DNA of 64,000 bases from NCBI GenBank assembly GCA_003290165.1, contig QNQO01002078.1, positions 62,001 to 126,000 of the forward strand. Direction: 5' to 3'. Numbering within the stretch: position 1 is the first letter of the stretch; each line of letters starts with the position of its first letter. Made by a program: the position numbers and the translations under genes. Source of the stretch: Berberis thunbergii (Eukaryota; Streptophyta; Magnoliopsida; Ranunculales; Berberidaceae). A model generated the notes under the pieces. It was given only the letters and a program-made list of their open reading frames with translations, was not told the DNA's origin and searched no databases. Shown here piece by piece: positions 1-10,564 of this stretch.

Positions 1-240
1 TTTAAAATAATATGCATTTATACAGTAACTTCTCCAATTGCCACAAACATACCGAATAGGACAGGGCATAATTCAAACTTAACAGGAAAATAATAACAAT
101 AAAATTATACTGGCAACTCCAAATTGAAACAAATTCCTCATCACAATCATTTTCTATATATGAATAGTCCCCACTAAAAACCCTAAAGAGACACCTCACT
201 GTAGTAAACAAGCAGTTGTGTTCTGTTGGGAGCAATTCAT

Positions 241-990
241 TTATGCTACTTCAGTCGAGCTGATATCTTCCATCTGATGTTCAGCACCCTGCAAATAAAA
301 AATGAAGAAGTTCAATTCTTTAGTAACCTAACAAAGACAACAAAATAATGCAATTCCTGAACATGTTGATGCAGATATACATGAAGAATGTCATTGGTCT
401 TCTTGCAAATATAATACAAGTTCATGATGACACTTTGCACTGTGTATCAAAAATGCATCTTGATCCAATTTGCTTCTTAAGAACTTCAAATAATTGAGCT
501 GAGAATTATTTTCCAAATTTCTGGTGGCATTAATAGACTTGGCATACCACATTTTCTTTTTCTTTTCCATGCTCTTTGTCACCGGATGCAGTGTCAACTA
601 CGTCTTGCAAGAAGAAAAGTAAATGAATAAATCAGAATTAAAATACAAAGCAAATCTGAAAATTTTTAACGAGATGCTCCAAGACTTGCTCACCTTTCTC
701 AGCAACCAATTTCTTTCCCTGCTTCTTCAGCTTTGCTTTCTCTTTGTTAGCTTCATGCTTACTTGGCCTCTCTGATTTCTTCTGCACGTTAGCACCACCA
801 ATATCTGTAACACATTTTACATTTACAGAGCTTGATTTCAATGATGCTCTCGTTTTGTTTGTTGGAATATTTTTCCGACTGAGATCCTTCTTAGGTAACT
901 CTGCAACTGATGGAGCCTGTACAATTTCAGAGTTCAAGGACTTGGGTTTGAGTTTCCCTGCATCAGAAGTAGAACTGTCAATGTGAGCGT
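241..990 (-). CDS. 3' end of an unrecognised lysine-rich gene (three exons, 5' part missing)
   Basis: Three minus-strand segments join in frame across plausible GT-AG introns: about 990-694 (donor GTGAGC after GAGAAAG), 603-548 (acceptor TTGCAAG, donor GTATGCC) and 288-241 (acceptor TTTGCAG, stop TAA at 243-241). The readable product is hydrophilic and rich in Lys, Ser and Glu. It contains the segment KKSERPSKHEANKEKAKLKK and ends EDISSTEVA. I recognise no domain, and the composition resembles a disordered tail of a nuclear or chromatin protein, which is only a guess. Upstream of about position 1000 the frame runs into the degenerate repeats at 1003-1205, so the remainder of the gene is either beyond an intron or was lost at the transposon junction. 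An unrelated chance ORF is unlikely because three splice sites keep phase. Confidence 0.5.
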
Positions 991-1002
991 CATATTGGAA
1001 AT

Positions 1003-1205
1003 TTTTGGATCAATTCAGTAAGCAAATTTCTGGATCAATTCAGTAAGTAAAATTTCTGACAGAGATACAAATTGTATTACAGTGAGCAAATTCAGTAAAT
1101 TTCTGGATCAATTTCTGACGGTGAGTATATCAATTTCTGATAATAAGCATATCAATTTCTAACAGTAAATTTTCTGGATCAATTTCTGACAGTAAATTTC
1201 TGAAA
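1003..1205. repeat. Degenerate short tandem repeat (TTTCTGGATCAATT unit)
   Basis: The phrase 'tttctggatcaattcagtaa' and shortened forms such as 'atttctgacagtaa' recur about every 25-35 bases through this stretch, with variable spacing. It lies between the truncated gene on the left and the CACTA coding exons on the right, so it may be left subterminal sequence of that transposon. No terminal CACTACAAAAA motif is present near it, so the left boundary of the element cannot be placed. Confidence 0.55.
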
Positions 1206-1513
1206 ATGTTGCAATTCGCAATATTGCAGTTCTTTCTGATCTTCATCGTAGAGATTTACATTTGCATATAAAATGCTAGACATAAACATTTATATCTCCT
1301 CTACATTTGCTTTTGAAATTAAAATTTCTTTTGTTCTTCTTCCCCATTTATCGAGTTTTCTTCTCGAACCATATGAAATTCAAGTTTTCTCCTTCATTAT
1401 ACATTGTATAGTTAATATATTGTTTTATACGATCTTCCACTGATTGCATCTATTTATTTTGTTTTCATGTTACTTTGTAATTGTTGTGTTGTGTTTTTAT
1501 TATTTTGGTTCAG

Positions 1514-3388
1514 ATGACTTCTTTGATAACAATAAAACGTAGATCCATAATTGTTGCTGATAGTAGTTCGGTCGCTGCTCCTGCGCCCAATGTAGCTCAT
1601 TCCACTATTAATTCTCCCCGTTACAAGGGTTGTTTCTATCAATACTCCACCAGCACATTGATCAAATGTTTCGATAGTTTATCAATCTTCATCGTCTGGA
1701 TTAGTTCCTCAAGTTCTCACTCGACGAAGCGTCAGACGAACAAACCGTCGATCAGCGTCTCTTGAGATTGCACTAGTGACTGTAACCATGCCCTGGGATG
1801 TAAACCCCTCCCCCTAAGGAGATGGAGAGCTCCCTAGAGGTAATAAACTTCAGTTTTCCTCATCATATTCGGCAAATTGAAAATTTTTTTTTTTACAACA
1901 ACAAAGAAAACGAGGGGGCCCTGTGGACAACTAAAATCCCAAAGGATCACACAAACCACTAACACACGCATTCCCGTAGTGTGGGATCCTAGTCATCGTC
2001 GCTCGCAATTGGCGAAGATTAATAGCTTGTTGGTGCATGACATCGGTGCAATCATTCGCAACCATTGCCCGATGACATCCTCATCTTGGAGTGAAGTCAA
2101 GCCCGAGACGCAGGCCGAGGTGTTGGACGCGCTCACAGTAAGTTTTAGCCATTCATCTCAACCTTTAATAATTAAAATCTTTACAATGCAGAAAGTTTTG
2201 AAGGTTTTGCATGTTTATGCTTGTATTTTACATGATTTGGTGTAACTTATCTCTTTAGGCCTTAATATTCTCTAATAAATATTATTTAAAATTTCAGGTT
2301 AACTTTGAGTTTGACATGAATGATCCAAACATTCATGAATATATCATCAGTACGTGCGTGGATCGATACAGGAATTGGAAGCATGATTTCCATCGATACT
2401 TCCAAACGTTTTCTGATGTGGATAGTGCTAAGGCACAACCCCCAATCAAATTGGAGCATAGGCCTGATGAGTGGGTGTGGTTGTGCGATCATTTTCGAAC
2501 TCCCACATTTCTGGTAAGCATTAACGTTTTATTTAATTAGGCAAAACATATTTATTTTTATATATGTAATAATGCATATGTTTTATATATATTTTGAATA
2601 ATTATACAGAAAAGATCTGAGGCGAACAAGGTGAACCGACGTCAAAAGAAAATTTTACATCACTCTAGTTCATTGCCCTTCTCTTACAGGGTGGAGGAAC
2701 GATGTCTAGTAAGTGAACTCATGTTTCATTTCATTATTTTACTTTTAGTCAATACATTCAATTAAATGTTTATATTGAAGGTTCAAAATTCCTAGAAATC
2801 GACATGTTCAAGGATGTTTATGCAATATCTAGCAATGAGGTGGCCGTGAAGTTGCATGTATGTTTTATTCTTTGCATTTTTTGCATGTTGTCACTTCTGT
2901 TGTTTTAAAAGTTATTAATTTTTTTAATCAAGGAAACGATGGTGGAGAGGCAGGATGCCTACATGGAGCAAGTGGCCTCGCAGCATCCTCCGAGAACTCC
3001 GTTGGAACAGCTCACAATGGACAATCTTGATGCAGGATTACATATTTTGACGAAGACATTGGAATCGCTAGGTCCAAGACCCGAAAAGATTGTTCGGGGG
3101 ATGGGAAAAGCTAAAGTTCGTGAGGTCAACACCTCATCTTCAGCTTCGCAGCGCTCAGTCGGAATCGTTTCATCATTAAAGTCGAAAGTGGAGGAATTAC
3201 ATAATGAGTTAAATGCTGCCAAAGCGCGTGAGGCGGAGAAGGAGGCTCGAGAGGCCCGGGAGGGGGAACGACAAGCACAAGAGGAAACTAGGTGGAGTAT
3301 GGTATTAGGGGTTCTCCAGCAGTCAGGGATTAATTTTTCGAGCCTCCCGCTACTGTCGACAAACCATCATCAGCCACCACATCCCTAA
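1514..3388 (+). CDS. CACTA-associated plant transposase-type (Ptta/En-Spm) protein, multi-exon
   Basis: Plus-strand exons read approximately 1514-1860, 1898-2139, 2299-2513, 2611-2708, 2782-2857 and 2933-3388, separated by AT-rich introns. Recognisable family landmarks are a GPCGQL..RIPVVWDP block near 1915-1990, a DEWVWLCDHF block near 2466-2495 and a C-terminal coiled coil rich in Glu and Ala around 3170-3300 (AKAREAEKEAREAREGERQA). These match the second, non-catalytic ORF of plant CACTA elements, which is thought to bind the subterminal repeats. The first exon shows frame changes around 1690-1770, so a complete product is doubtful. The exon borders before 2299 are approximate. The acceptor-like TTTTGGTTCAG immediately before the first ATG suggests an upstream non-coding or lost exon. 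Confidence 0.6.
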
Positions 3389-3639
3389 AAAATGTACTGA
3401 TGTGTTTTTTTAATTTGTAACTATACAGTACGGTTTAAATTTTTAATTTGTAATGGATACATTATGATTTTAATTACATTAATTTGTAAAGTTAATAGTA
3501 TCTAAATAAATTAGCCAAACCTTTCTATGCGTGAGACGATTCAATTAATAAATATTTCAAATTTAATTAAAATAAATATTTGAATTAAAAGATTTCAAAA
3601 TTATTAAATAGAACTTTAAGCGACAAAAATTTTCGTCAC

Positions 3640-4330
3640 ATAAGAATAGATCAAGCGTGTTTGAATCGACGTAACTGTGTGACAACATTAGAGTGATGAA
3701 TATTGTTGTCGCGTAAAGAATATCTTGTGCGATGAATGGTTCGTCACCATTGAGTTAAGCCGACAAAGTCTAACGCGACGAAAGGGATCGTTACGATTGA
3801 GTTATGCCGACAACGTTTAATGTGACGAAAGGGATCGTCGCGTAAGTATATTTTGCCCAAAAACAATTCTATTTCTTGCGACTAAATTAGCGTCGCGCAA
3901 AACAGTATTACGCGACGCACCCTTATGCAACGATCTTTGGAGTCGTCGCGCAAAAGGATTTCATAGCGACAAAATTTATTTTCGTCGCGCAAAGATTTAC
4001 GAGTGTCATCACGCAAAAATGATTTTGTAGCGACGAAGATTTAGTTGCGTCGCGCAAAGACTTGCGAGACCAAGCTGTGGTGTTGTCGCGCAAAAAGGCA
4101 TTTGTAGCGACGAAGAGTAGTTTCGTCGTGCAAAGACTTGCGAGACAGAGTTGTGGCGTCGTCGCGCAAAAATGCATTTGTAGCGACGAAGATTATGTTT
4201 CATCGCGCAAAGGCTTGCGAGACAAAGCTGTGGTGACAACCTTTGCGCGACGAATATTTTGTCGCTCAATAGTTATGGCGACGAAATGTTGTCTATAGCG
4301 ACAATTTTGACTACGTCTCTAAAGGCCTTT
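3640..4330. repeat. CACTA subterminal repeat array (TCGTCGCGCAAA motif)
   Basis: At least nine forms of TCGTCGCGCAAA, often paired with GTAGCGACGAAGA or CTTGCGAGACNAAG, occur between about 3890 and 4215. Examples begin near 3943, 3983, 4049, 4084, 4122, 4161 and 4201. Looser 'gcgacgaa' forms extend left to about 3640 and right to 4280. Such arrays are the binding sites for the TnpA-type protein in characterised CACTA elements. The array is much richer in CpG than its AT-rich surroundings. Confidence 0.8.
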
Positions 4331-4344
4331 TTTTTGTAGTGAAA

Positions 4345-4623
4345 TCAACCCGCCAACTTATGCAGATAAGGGACTTCTCCAATAGGCAACACCATTGATT
4401 TGTGAAAGTTTATTTTCATACCTGAAATAACTTTGAACCAAAGCATAATTCTTTTAAGAGCAAGAACATGAGTAGCAAAGGCATCATAAAAGACCAATAG
4501 TGGGTGGGTTAGCAAAGTGGGTATGAGGCATAACAATAGTAGGCGGGTTAGCAACACCCGAAAACTTGCGCACCCAAGTTGCAGGAACGCGAGCTTTGGA
4601 GCTTGCATCAAACAACTAAACAA
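4345..4623 (-). pseudogene. LINE reverse transcriptase fragment
   Basis: The minus-strand frame contains FYDAFATHVLALKRIMLWFKVISG followed by KINFHKS and GEVPYLHKLAG. This matches the region just after the catalytic YADD of plant non-LTR reverse transcriptases, where the usual pattern is a column of hydrophobics, then SGLKIN..KS and VP....LA. The catalytic aspartates themselves are changed or lost and the frame is not coherent further upstream. It is a relic, cut on its downstream side by the CACTA right end at 4341. Confidence 0.6.
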
Positions 4624-4724
4624 TCTAAACTAATTAACTAGTAACTTAATCATAACTTAAGGTTTGTGTTCCCCTAATTGAAGGGGTGACTTTCATTGAA
4701 CAAAGACATCAATGTGAAAATTAG

Positions 4725-5310
4725 CAGTGTTCTAAAAAATGGTCTAGGCGTTAGAGAAATACCCAGATTAATCGCTGGGTGGGGTGAAATATCAGGTAGG
4801 CATCTAGGCGGGGTCTGGGCGAGTTTTTTTTAATAAAGGTGATTGTGTTCTTATTTTATTTTTTCTTTCCCCTTTTTTAAAAAGAAACAATTTAATTATT
4901 TTTTATTTAGTAAATGTCTGAATGTAGCAATTGATTATTACTTAATGGAATTCTCAATGGATTTGCCGGTACCAATTTTAGTAATGTAGATTTTATCAAA
5001 CATGATTGAGGTAATTCATGCAAGTTTAAGAAAAGAAAGAGTATGTTTGGATATTTATCCGCAAATTCAACTTTGTATAAAGTAACCATCATGACCAACT
5101 TCAGTGATTTGAGTTTTAATAAATTTTATTCATGATTATTAATTTTTCATATTTACAAATTTTGCATATATATCTTGGCATTAAATTGGATGTAATTGAT
5201 AAAGTATTGTGCTTAACTTTTGTAAATTATTAAAGTTCTAATACGAAATCTAAAACCGCCTAGGCACCTACTCGCCGCCCACCTACCGCCTAGCGCTTTT
5301 TAGAACACTG
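4725..5310. mobile_element. hAT-type non-autonomous element, copy 1 (586 bp, 8-bp TSD)
   Basis: Terminal inverted repeats CAGTGTTCTAAAAA (4725) and CTTTTTAGAACACTG (ending 5310) bound a 586-bp AT-rich body with no coding capacity. Next to both ends the sequence is rich in CTAGGCG/CGCCTAG motifs. The flanks are AAAATTAG (4717-4724) and ACAATTAG (5311-5318), an 8-bp duplication with one mismatch. Length of duplication and the CAGTG terminus are typical of the hAT superfamily. Other copies are at 9268-9826 (truncated and part of a larger duplication) and 60783-61383 (complete, perfect TSD). Confidence 0.85.
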
Positions 5311-5632
5311 ACAATTAGTGAACCTAATGTTATTTAATCTTGGCTTTTTTTGCGCAAACTATCTCTAAGTCATCATCCTTTGACTTCCCGAAATGTTGAA
5401 AGTTAAGGAAATTTGATTATTAAAAATCATGAGGGATTGATAATGTTAATTTTCTCATGGTTTGATGCTATGTGTTAGATTCAATGATTAGGAATCATCA
5501 ATCAGCTCAGTTACGATAATCCCATGAGCTTTGCTAGAGAGCCAGGCTCACAACGCCAGCTCGACCCATCACCACCCATCATCCTAAAGATGCTAAAAAT
5601 TGCTCCATCTCTGGGATGATGGATGGTGATGA
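4745..5632 (+). repeat. Duplicated block A, copy 1 (other copy 9268-10152)
   Basis: From the GGCGTTAGAGAAATACCC phrase of the hAT element through its right flank (ACAATTAGTGAACCTAATG) and on to the middle of the foldback element at 5526-5658, this block recurs at 9268-10152 with scattered substitutions. Because the copy includes unique sequence outside the hAT element, this is a segmental duplication and not two independent insertions. Confidence 0.85.
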
Positions 5633-5658
5633 GCGGGCCTGACTCTCTAGAATTACAC
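5526..5658. mobile_element. Mutator-type foldback MITE, copy a (133 bp, perfect 9-bp TSD)
   Basis: The sequence folds back on itself: GAGCTTTGCTAGAGAGCCAG at the left pairs with the right end read in reverse (GTGTAATTCTAGAGAGTCAG), and CCCATCACCACCCATCATC pairs with GATGATGGATGGTGATGAG. It is flanked by perfect direct repeats TAATCCCAT at 5517-5525 and 5659-5667. A 9-bp duplication is diagnostic of Mutator-like transposition. The terminal pattern matches the copies at 17334, 17518, 18437, 19002 and 40656. Confidence 0.85.
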
Positions 5659-5920
5659 TAATCCCATAGCATCAACTTGACATGGTCAACACTGTTTAAC
5701 AATGTTTTTGTTGATGGGTGATTAATTTGTTTGAAATTATTTAGCCAAATTAGGGAAATTTCTAAGTCCTTAGCTAATTTATCCTTTAGTTTACATAGCT
5801 AAAGGTTTATAAATGGGTTGAATTTTTAAGTGAGAGAGCTTCAATTGTGGAATTAATTATGAAATGTATGACCTAAATGATTCGGTTTGCACTTACAAGC
5901 TACAAATATCATTTCCCAAT

Positions 5921-6086
5921 TCTAGGTAGTCAGACTTTATAGCCATTTTTTAGTCAGGTTTTGGGTTTTTTACATTTGTACTCCTTCTATAGATAATGTT
6001 TATGGTTGTGTTTTAAAGAGAATGGATAAAAGTGTAAAAACACTCAAGCCTAGTCAAAAAATGGCTTTAAAGCCAGACTGCCTAGA
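5921..6086. mobile_element. Small terminal-inverted-repeat element (166 bp)
   Basis: A left arm starting TCTAGGTAGTCAGACTTTAT and continuing GCCATTTTTTAGTCAGG is matched by a right arm ending in the complement (..CCAGACTGCCTAGA), about 38 bp with a few mismatches. The spacer is AT-rich and non-coding. The arms end at CTA/TAG trinucleotides, so a TA target duplication (Stowaway-like) is possible but not demonstrated. Confidence 0.6.
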
Positions 6087-6667
6087 CAAACTCAATATCA
6101 ACATACACACACATTTTTATAAAATTGACATAAAACATGAAATTTTGGTAGCTATTCGTGCATACCTATGATCATAGTTCAAAATACTGGTCTTGAAAAT
6201 GGGAAAGACGTTGAAAATATGTTTGATATTTTGTCAAATATCAATATATATGGACATATCTCAAATATTTAAATTTTCACCTAAAAATGAAAATATATCA
6301 AGATAATCGACAAAATATCATAATCTGTCCTGACCCGATGAGACTTGAAACAACAGTAGGGAAAAAGGGGACGAATAATATCTAAAAATGAGAGGAGAGT
6401 TTGATGTTATTGTTTTTTTGTGTGTCAATTATTAGCATAGCATTTTGGAATATTTCAGCCTTAAAAATAAATAAATAAATAAAATTAAACTATTTTAAAT
6501 AAATACATAAATAAATGTTTAAAAAAAATAAGAATAAAAGAATTGTAGATAGAGAGGGTGTGGTGTTGAAGAAAAGGAAGTAGCGGCGCACATGGAGAGG
6601 GTTTTATGCTAGGCGACATGCCAACGTGGTGGTGGGATTAGAGTTGGAGTTAGGAGGATGCCCCATA
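6087..6667. other. Non-coding AT-rich stretch
   Basis: No gene, RNA gene or clear repeat is visible. The part around 6190-6320 is dense in imperfect AAATATC/GATATTT palindromes and may be an old MITE. The part near 6540-6660 is richer in G but has no open frame of note. Confidence 0.4.
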
Positions 6668-7885
6668 AAAAAACATAATTTAAACGACTTGTAACCGCTA
6701 ACATATTGTGGTTCATTGCAACCCATTAACATAATTGTATTTTTTTTTTGCTCATTTTTTAAATATAAATTTTATAATATGGCGTCCACTTCAAACGTTT
6801 TCTCCAAAGTAAACGGGTGAATAAATTGCGTGTACATTGGCACTATAGTACCTAATAAAATATTTCGACAAAAATCCTTATGTGACAAATGTATTGTATC
6901 TTCTAAAATCACTAAAAAGAAATATGTATTTTTTTGTTTTTAATAAGCTTGTGTATTCATATTTATAACATAATGTTAGATTTATAAAAATATTGCGCAA
7001 ATGTAACACCCCTATAAGTTCTAAAATTCATCACATATTTATCTCTTCTCACAGTCTCTCCCGTTGAGCTTCCTTGTCACCTATCCGCTTCTCGATAATT
7101 GCCTTGAAATCATGCTCTACTTCTAATAACAGAGGCAGAACACAAATGCTGAAGTTGCTACCCATTTCTCACCAAGTAACATACTTGTAGCCAAATGGAA
7201 ATGTAAGGCAAGCCAGCTTGACATTCAATTGAGGACAACGAGAGGAAAAGGCGCACTCCAAGTTTGAAAAATCTTGAAATGAAAAGGCAAATAAAACACA
7301 AACCAAGTATCATAAGTAAATTACAGTTGATGGAAACGGTAAGGCCAAAAAGAGAAATTGTTGCCGATAGAACAAGCATCTACAATGTCAGGGAGGATTC
7401 ATTGAGCTACTAATACATGAAAAGGATGCCGCAGGAGCAACCACTGTGCACTTGGTGTCCTTGAAAGATGATTGACAAATGGCATCATCTAAGGTAAAAT
7501 GTACGAGACTTGCCTTTTGCCAATCCCAAGGACACAATCTACTATCCATGACCAAACTGTTGCTCCTTGTATTTTTTCAACATTGCCACTGTTATCGCTT
7601 GAACTCCCATGTAATGTATTCCAATTGATATGACAACCAATCAATAAAATCATTGAAAGCCACCGAGGCAACTTACTAGCTCTGGGTAATCAAGTCCTCA
7701 ATTCGCTTCTTGATTGCCCTAAAATCAGGCTGTAAATAAACATTCTCATTCAGAAATGCATTTAAATACTGAGGACTGAAGATAACTAATTAATATGATT
7801 ATATCAACGAAATAGGAATTAGTATACTCAAAATAACATACCTTGAACATCCAGCTTCACTAGCTGCTCAACACACTCCATCCCC
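6668..7885 (+). repeat. Duplicated block B, copy 1 (other copy about 10755-11940)
   Basis: Beginning at TAATTTAAACGACTTGTAAC, this block matches about 10755-11940 almost base for base, including the phrases CGCACTCCAAGTTTGAAAAA, GATAGAACAAGCATCTACAA and the cullin-like exon near the right end. The two copies differ by small indels, for example about 10 bases near 11540. A shorter third copy of only the first 250 bases lies at 8083-8335. Open frames within this block on both strands are chance frames apart from the cullin fragment. Confidence 0.85.
7676..7885 (-). pseudogene. CUL1: Cullin-1 C-terminal exon fragments, shorter copy
   Basis: The minus strand holds two short exon-like pieces. One (7741-7685) translates close to the LQPDFRAIKKRIEDLIT stretch of the winged-helix end of plant CUL1. 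The other (about 7886-7855) corresponds to ECVEQL. The conserved RDYLERDK tail is replaced by a stop soon after. It is a copy of the longer fragment at 11745-12311 and ends at the TAGGGGTGGGCA-type element beginning near 7886. Confidence 0.7.
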
Positions 7886-8082
7886 AACTAATACATAAAA
7901 ATATTAATAATAAATATTGAAAAATTAGTTCGGGACGGGACGAGATTGGCAGGATTGAAAATCTTCATCTCATCCCATCCCATTCTAGATCGGGATGGAA
8001 TTATTTAATCACATTAAGACCCGAAAAAATAGGGACGAGACGAAACAGGATCGGGATCGCGGGATGGGATGCCCACCCCTAA
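7886..8082. repeat. GGGACGGGA-rich dispersed element ending TGCCCACCCCTA, copy 1
   Basis: Contains runs such as TTCGGGACGGGACGAGATTG, CATCCCATCCCATTCTAGAT and ends in TGCCCACCCCTAA. The same sequence occurs at 10565-10752 and, inverted, at 38786-38945. The TAGGGGTGGGCA terminus is one commonly seen at hAT-type MITE ends, but only one end is recognisable here so the class is tentative. Confidence 0.65.
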
Positions 8083-8335
8083 TTTAAACGACTTGTAACT
8101 GCTAACATATTGTGGTTCATTGCAACCCATTAACATAATTGTATTTTTTTGCTCATTTTTTAAATATAACTATTATAATATGGCGTCCACTTCAAACGTT
8201 TTCTCCAAAGTAAACGGGTGAATAGATTGCGTGTACATTGGCACTATAGTACCTAATAAAATATTTTGACAAAAATCCTTATGTGACACATGTATTAATC
8301 ACTACAAAGAAACATGTATTTTTTGTTTTTAATAA
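8083..8335 (+). repeat. Partial third copy of the start of block B
   Basis: Repeats the first 250 bases of block B (TAATTTAAACGACTTGTAAC through ATGTATTTTTTGTTTTTAAT) directly after the GGGACGGGA-rich element, exactly as in the arrangement at 10752-11000. It stops abruptly at about 8335. Confidence 0.8.
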
Positions 8336-8394
8336 GTTAGTAAAAATTGACAATGGTGTTTATGTTATTCAAATAAAACATGCTATAACATCCT

Positions 8395-8710
8395 TTTACC
8401 ATTTCACTGTCTTAAATTTAAACTATTTACAATTAAAACTAGCTCCCTGACAAACATTCATTAATTATACCTAGACCCTATATGTAATTTATTTGAAACC
8501 CTCCAATTATTTATAAATTATAAAATAGCACTTACATCTGACTTTTGAATTTTTCATTTTATCCTCCATATTTCACACTTTTACAATTAAAACCACCCTC
8601 TCAAACATTTTATTAATTATACATAAGCCCCTAATATAATTTATTTGAACCTTAGAATTTATTTATAAGCTATACATCGACTCTTAAAATTATATATAAT
8701 TATTTTGTAT
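8395..8710. repeat. Two diverged tandem units of about 160 bp, AT-rich
   Basis: The phrase set TTTCAC..TTTACAATTAAAAC..CAAACATT..ATTAATTATAC..AATTTATTTGAA occurs at about 8400-8495 and again at about 8570-8655. No coding potential. Confidence 0.5.
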
Positions 8711-8889
8711 AGAAATTTAATTATAAAATTTTATTATTATTAAATTATTGTAATAAAATAAAAAAAATTACAAAAATTCACGTGTGCAGAGTGCCCCGAC
8801 ACCCTAGTAAATATAATGTATCTCGATACAATGAACTTGTATTTCTTAAAGAAAATAGTGAACAAATAAACACTACTCTTTTTTTTTGT

Positions 8890-9012
8890 TCAAATGTGGA
8901 GGCCTTAGCTAATATTGACAATGATAAAAGCCGAGGGACTGATGGGTTTAACTCCTACTTCTTCAACGCCACTTGGAGCATCATTACTCGTGAAGGAAAC
9001 GATCTTTACATG
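8890..9012 (+). pseudogene. LINE reverse transcriptase fragment (finger region)
   Basis: A plus-strand frame reads VEALANIDNDKSRGTDGFNS then YFFNATWSII. It aligns with the K(S/A)PGPDGF..FF...W..I motif of plant non-LTR reverse transcriptases, with the Pro residues replaced by Arg and Thr. Only about 40 residues are visible. It is unconnected to other LINE pieces in the window. Confidence 0.55.
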
Positions 9013-9267
9013 AAAATTGAGAATCTGGAGTGATTAATGAACAAAATATTGCAGAATCAAAAGCCGCCCTAGTCTATGGTCAGATACGAAGATGTTTATT
9101 AAAGAAAGAAAGGGAGACAAATTACAAAGGAAATCATTGTTATATCAAGGAATGCCAAGACACCATGAAAGCATCAAAAACCAAATCCCTAAATAGATTA
9201 CAAGCCGAACCCATCTTCCACAACAATTCCCTAATCTTAATAAAAAATAGAGTGCTCTGATCTCCAG

Positions 9268-9826
9268 GCGTTAGAGAAATACCCAAATTAATGACTGGGC
9301 GGGATGAAAAATCAGATAGGCATCTAGGCGGGGTCTGAGTGAGTTTTTTTTTAATAAAGGTGATTGTGTTCTTTATTTTTCTTTCCTCTTTTTTAAAAAG
9401 AAACAATTTAATTGTTTTTTTATTTAGTATATGTCTGAATGTAGCAATTGATTATTACTTAATGGAATTCTCAATGGATCTGTTGGTACTAATTTTACTA
9501 ATGTAGATTTTATCAAACATGACTGAGGTCATTCATTCAATTTGAAGAAAAGAAAGAGTATGTTTGGATATTTATCCACAAATTCAACTTTGTATAAAGT
9601 AACCGTCATAGCCAACTTCAGTCATTTGAGTTTAATAAATTTTATTCATGATTGTTAATCTTTCATGTTTATAAATTTTGCATATGTATCTTGGGATTAA
9701 ATTGGATGTAACTGATAAAGTATTATGCTTATCTTTTGTAAATTATTAAAGTTCTAATACAAAATCTAAAATCGCCTAGGCATCTGCTCGCCGCCCAACT
9801 ACCGCCTAGCGCTTTTTAGAACACTG
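9268..9826. mobile_element. hAT-type non-autonomous element, copy 2 (left end truncated)
   Basis: Same body as copy 1 with right terminus CTTTTTAGAACACTG ending at 9826, followed by the same ACAATTAG flank. The left CAGTGTTC end is absent. It arose with block A, not by its own transposition. Confidence 0.8.
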
Positions 9827-10044
9827 ACAATTAGTGAACCTAATGTTATTTAATCTGGGCTTTTTTTTTTCTCAAACTATCTCTAAGTTGTCATCCTTTG
9901 ACTTCCCGAAATGTTGAAAGTTAAGGAAATTTGATTATTAAAAATCATGAGGGATTGAAAATGTTAATTTTCTCATGGTTTGATGCTATGTGTTAGATTC
10001 AATGATTAGGAATCATCAATTAGCTCAGTTACGATAATCCCATG

Positions 10045-10152
10045 AGCTTTGCTAGAGAGCCAGACTCACAACGCCAGGCCGACCCATCACCACCCATCAT
10101 CATAGAGATGCTGAAAATTGCTCCATCTCTAAGATGATGGATGGTGATGAGC
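10045..10152. mobile_element. Mutator-type foldback MITE, copy b (right end lost)
   Basis: Left end GAGCTTTGCTAGAGAGCCAG and hairpin centre are kept. The outer part of the right arm is missing, because block A ends here and is followed by unrelated sequence beginning CATTTACTTTGG. Confidence 0.75.
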
Positions 10153-10564
10153 CATTTACTTTGGAAGTTGGCTATATAAATAAGATGATTGAGGCAATGC
10201 AACAACAGTTCTATCCTAAAGTCCAAATTGATTAAGTACTGAGATTGTTTACACCACAGCACATAACATAAGCTCCCTGTTTCAAAAGGAACTTCAACCC
10301 ATCCATGTCATTTCAACATAAAAAGGAAACTTAGTCAACTCTTTCTTTTTCAATGACCAAATCTCTACACCATTTTGAATCAGGATTCAGGATTGTGTTT
10401 TGTTTGTATCAAGCTTATAAACCCATGGAAAAGTCAGAAGGCAATCACTTTGTCTATATTAGGTTAAGAAAATATGCAATAACATGTAGCGGCAGTTTTC
10501 AAAAATAAAGAGAACAAAATGCAATAGCGATAGGAAAAAACTCGAGAATAACGGAAATTGACTC
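10153..10564. other. Non-coding spacer
   Basis: No gene or repeat family recognised between the end of block A copy 2 and the next GGGACGGGA-rich element. Confidence 0.4.

Larger units (their letters stand above)
1003..4341 (+). mobile_element. Decayed CACTA (En/Spm-type) DNA transposon, right end intact, left end not found
   Basis: The right end reads TTTTTTTTGTAGTG (4328-4341), the reverse complement of the CACTACAAAAA terminus that defines CACTA elements. Inside it lies a subterminal array of a GC-containing motif (about 3640-4330) and a multi-exon gene of the plant Ptta/En-Spm type. No matching CACTACAAAAA start is present in the window and no TNP2-type transposase is visible, so the left side is deleted, mutated or lies upstream. 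The left coordinate is a guess at the junction with host sequence. Sequence to the right of 4341 is a LINE reverse transcriptase fragment, so the element appears to have landed in an older retroelement. CACTA elements make 3-bp target duplications, which cannot be tested without the left end. Confidence 0.75.
9268..10152 (+). repeat. Duplicated block A, copy 2
   Basis: Copy of 4745-5632. It starts inside the hAT element, so the left terminal repeat is missing (the junction reads CTGATCTCCAGGCGTTAG), contains the complete right end at 9812-9826, the same flank, and stops inside the foldback MITE at GATGATGGATGGTGATGAGC. Both breakpoints falling within repetitive or palindromic DNA suggests template switching or recombination there. 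Confidence 0.85.

Noticed and set aside
7158..7671. Minus-strand open frames in block B (and their copies at 11220-11724)
   Set aside because: Similar lengths in both copies reflect duplication only. Indels between the copies shift the frames, and no family or splice signals support them.
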